This document shows, piece by piece, positions 62,485 to 64,000 of a stretch of 64,000 bases of DNA (position 1 is its first letter; each line of letters opens with the position of its first letter). A model generated the notes under the pieces. It saw only the letters and a program-made list of their open reading frames with translations, made no database searches and was not told the origin of the DNA. The position numbers and the translations under genes are program-made. The stretch is from assembly GCA_947627175.1 (NCBI GenBank), contig CANQVA010000004.1, positions 1 to 64,000 of the forward strand, written 5' to 3'. This DNA is from an uncultured Ruminococcus sp. (GTDB taxonomy: Bacteria > Bacillota > Clostridia > Oscillospirales > Ruminococcaceae).

Positions 62485-62517
62485 AAAAAATCCTGCTCTG
62501 TTAAAGCAGAATTTTTT
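62485..62517. terminator. Terminator between the VanY-like gene and the DUF1846 gene
   Basis: AAAAAATCCTGCT (62485-62497) pairs with AGCAGAATTTTTT (62505-62517) with one mismatch. On the minus strand it follows the VanY-like gene. Confidence 0.8.
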
Positions 62518-62524
62518 GAATAAA

Positions 62525-63529
62525 TCAATGATAATATGAATCAATGCCGAAATATTCTTCAAGTGTAAGGTAGGGGTCGCCCATTTCAACCGCCTTGTTG
62601 TGGATTTTATATGACATATCAGTGCCGACATAGCGTATATGCCATGATTCATATTTATATCCTGTTATATCCTGTTTTGACTGGGGATAACGGAGAATAA
62701 AGCCATATTCATAACAATGAGCCTCAAGCCATATTGCTTCCGGTGTTCCTATGAAAGTATCATCAATTTGATTTACATCAATAGCAAGCCCTGACTGATG
62801 CTCTGAATGTCCCGGACGTGCGGAATAGGTATCAGCTTTTTCCTGACCGTCCCTTGCAACATAATCGTTGTATATATAATCTTGTGTTTCATATGAACGA
62901 AACCCCGAAGAAAGATAGATATTCAGACCGACGGCGGCGGCATCATTCTGTAATTTATAAAACTGATTTAAACAAGTCTGGTCAAGTTCAGGGTAGAAGT
63001 CCGCAGGCAGACTATATGATTTATTTGCAATAAGAACGTTATCTATATATTTTATTCCGGGTATATTGTAAACCGTCGGCGGAGCACCATAATTATAGTC
63101 AGATTCTGTAGGAGCATCGGGAGGAAGTACAGCAGTTGATGCAGGAGTACCGGGGGCGGCGGTTGATGGTGAATAATCAATAACGGACGGTGCAGACGGT
63201 GCAGGCGTTTCAGTAACAGGTGAAGGCGGTGCGGGTGTTTCAGTAACGGGCGAAGGCGTTTCAGGTGTTGGAACAGTTTCTTCCGGAATACTTTCAGGTG
63301 TAATATTTTCACCGTCTGTAATTGTAGTTGTCGGGACTTCCGTAACAACATACCCCCTTTCCGATGCAGATTCCGAAATTTCAGCGGAATTGTTTTCTTC
63401 TGTGTTCTCACTTAAAGAACCCTCATTTATAATAATAGAGTCATCAAGTGAGCCGATATCATCTTTTCCGCACGCTGAAAATGAACATAATGAAGCAGTC
63501 AGCAGTGCTAAAATCATTTTCTTTTTCAT
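62525..63529 (-). CDS. VanY-like D-alanyl-D-alanine carboxypeptidase lipoprotein (M15B)
   Basis: The 334-residue product has a lipoprotein signal ('LCSFSACGKDD', Cys about 20) and a long Pro/Thr/Glu-rich spacer (about 25-150; repeated PVTETPAPPS units). An M15B peptidase domain follows with 'SSGFRSYETQ', 'SEHQSGLAIDV' (zinc His and Asp) and 'YESWHIRYVG' (Glu/His). It trims the terminal D-Ala from wall peptides outside the cell. AGGAGG precedes the ATG. It differs from the VanX-like enzyme at 15770 in subfamily and location. Confidence 0.9.
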   Translation of the reverse strand: MKKKMILALLTASLCSFSACGKDDIGSLDDSIIINEGSLSENTEENNSAEISESASERGYVVTEVPTTTITDGENITPESIPEETVPTPETPSPVTETPAPPSPVTETPAPSAPSVIDYSPSTAAPGTPASTAVLPPDAPTESDYNYGAPPTVYNIPGIKYIDNVLIANKSYSLPADFYPELDQTCLNQFYKLQNDAAAVGLNIYLSSGFRSYETQDYIYNDYVARDGQEKADTYSARPGHSEHQSGLAIDVNQIDDTFIGTPEAIWLEAHCYEYGFILRYPQSKQDITGYKYESWHIRYVGTDMSYKIHNKAVEMGDPYLTLEEYFGIDSYYH

Positions 63530-63723
63530 AAAATCCTCCTGATTTACTTTGTATACTATAATATGATATTATATCACTTATTGCCTTTAATTTCAATAGG
63601 AAAAAACAAAATAATTATCAGAAAATCCATATGTGCCAAAATAAAATGAGACGTAAAAAACAGAAATTCCAAGCGAGATATAGTATGACAAAATACCAGA
63701 ATCGCAGGAATTTCCTAAATTAT

Positions 63724-64000
63724 TCATCTGATAAAATTCGTGAAAAGATGTTCTTCTTTTTCAGGCAGTCCGAATTTATCTTTGCCGAGCTGAATACTTT
63801 TAATTAAAAAAGTCATATTGCGTGCGAGTGTTCTCATAGACTGTAACCCTTCTGCGTCTTGCTGTCCCTCACCGGGAGTTCTTCCGTGAATGCTGTTCCA
63901 ATACTGACCTGATGCAACAGGCATTCCTGAAATTGTAAAATACTTATTTAATTCATCAAATGTAGAGGATAATCCGCCACGCCTTGCGGCAACTACGCTT
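63724..64000 (-). CDS. NAD(P)H-dependent flavin oxidoreductase, partial
   Basis: Only the C-terminal 91 residues are inside the window; the frame is open to the right edge (64000). 'VVAARRGGLSSTFDELNKYF' followed by 'TISGMPVASGQYWNSIHG' fits the multimeric flavodoxin/NADPH-dependent FMN reductase family, where this Gly/Ser-rich part lies by the flavin. The internal ATG at 63924 is not the true start. Confidence 0.75.
   Translation of the reverse strand, partial: SVVAARRGGLSSTFDELNKYFTISGMPVASGQYWNSIHGRTPGEGQQDAEGLQSMRTLARNMTFLIKSIQLGKDKFGLPEKEEHLFTNFIR

Overview
The window is AT-rich, low-GC Firmicute DNA, most likely from a fibre-degrading Ruminococcus close to R. flavefaciens or R. champanellensis. 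The main evidence is four secreted plant-cell-wall enzymes carrying type I dockerin modules (GH30-CBM22-dockerin-GH43, CBM22-GH10-CBM22-dockerin-CE1, an SGNH/CE3-type esterase with dockerin, and GH44-dockerin), together with an AdhE fermentation enzyme, Gram-positive envelope genes and near-consensus SigA promoters. No rRNA, tRNA, CRISPR array or intact transposase was seen.

Layout. 0.1-5.6 kb: a 5'-truncated leucine-rich-repeat gene, then a SipW-type signal peptidase with three secreted substrates of the TasA/camelysin type, the last ending in a sortase-like SPKTG signal. 5.6-11.3 kb: an accessory stretch with orphan genes, a GIY-YIG/DUF4357 protein, a decayed gene and a divergent pair (HTH protein and unknown protein). 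11.4-18.4 kb: an unusual cluster of a tiny membrane protein, an HNH-like/glycine-zipper protein, a coiled-coil protein, a ferredoxin-domain fusion and a PP2C phosphatase, facing a VanX-like lipoprotein and a membrane Ser/Thr kinase. 18.5-28.5 kb: a beta-carbonic anhydrase and three very large hybrid histidine kinases, with a 37-residue lipoprotein between two of them. 28.5-31.5 kb: a heavy-metal efflux locus (P-type ATPase, HMA metallochaperone, ArsR repressor) with a recognisable operator. 31.5-32.6 kb: PAP2 phosphatase and a YunG-like protein.

32.6-46.6 kb is a hemicellulose-degradation region. Two multi-modular xylanases share an almost identical CBM22-dockerin cassette and a 20-bp upstream motif, and an AraC-family regulator is divergent from one of them. 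Between them lies a tandem duplication in which the 3' end of araC plus an LRR gene was copied, leaving an araC fragment and two LRR genes of different length. The second xylanase is followed by an acidic lipoprotein and a dockerin esterase.

46.9-64 kb is mostly housekeeping: adhE, an APH/choline-kinase-like protein, two orphan proteins, an XRE regulator, the GH44 dockerin enzyme, a GT-C membrane glycosyltransferase, aroC-aroF (shikimate pathway), coaBC and coaX (CoA synthesis, divergent), a DUF1846 protein, a VanY-like lipoprotein and a partial flavin reductase at the right edge. The most promising candidate for an undescribed system is the 11.4-18.4 kb cluster; its function is inferred from gene context only.
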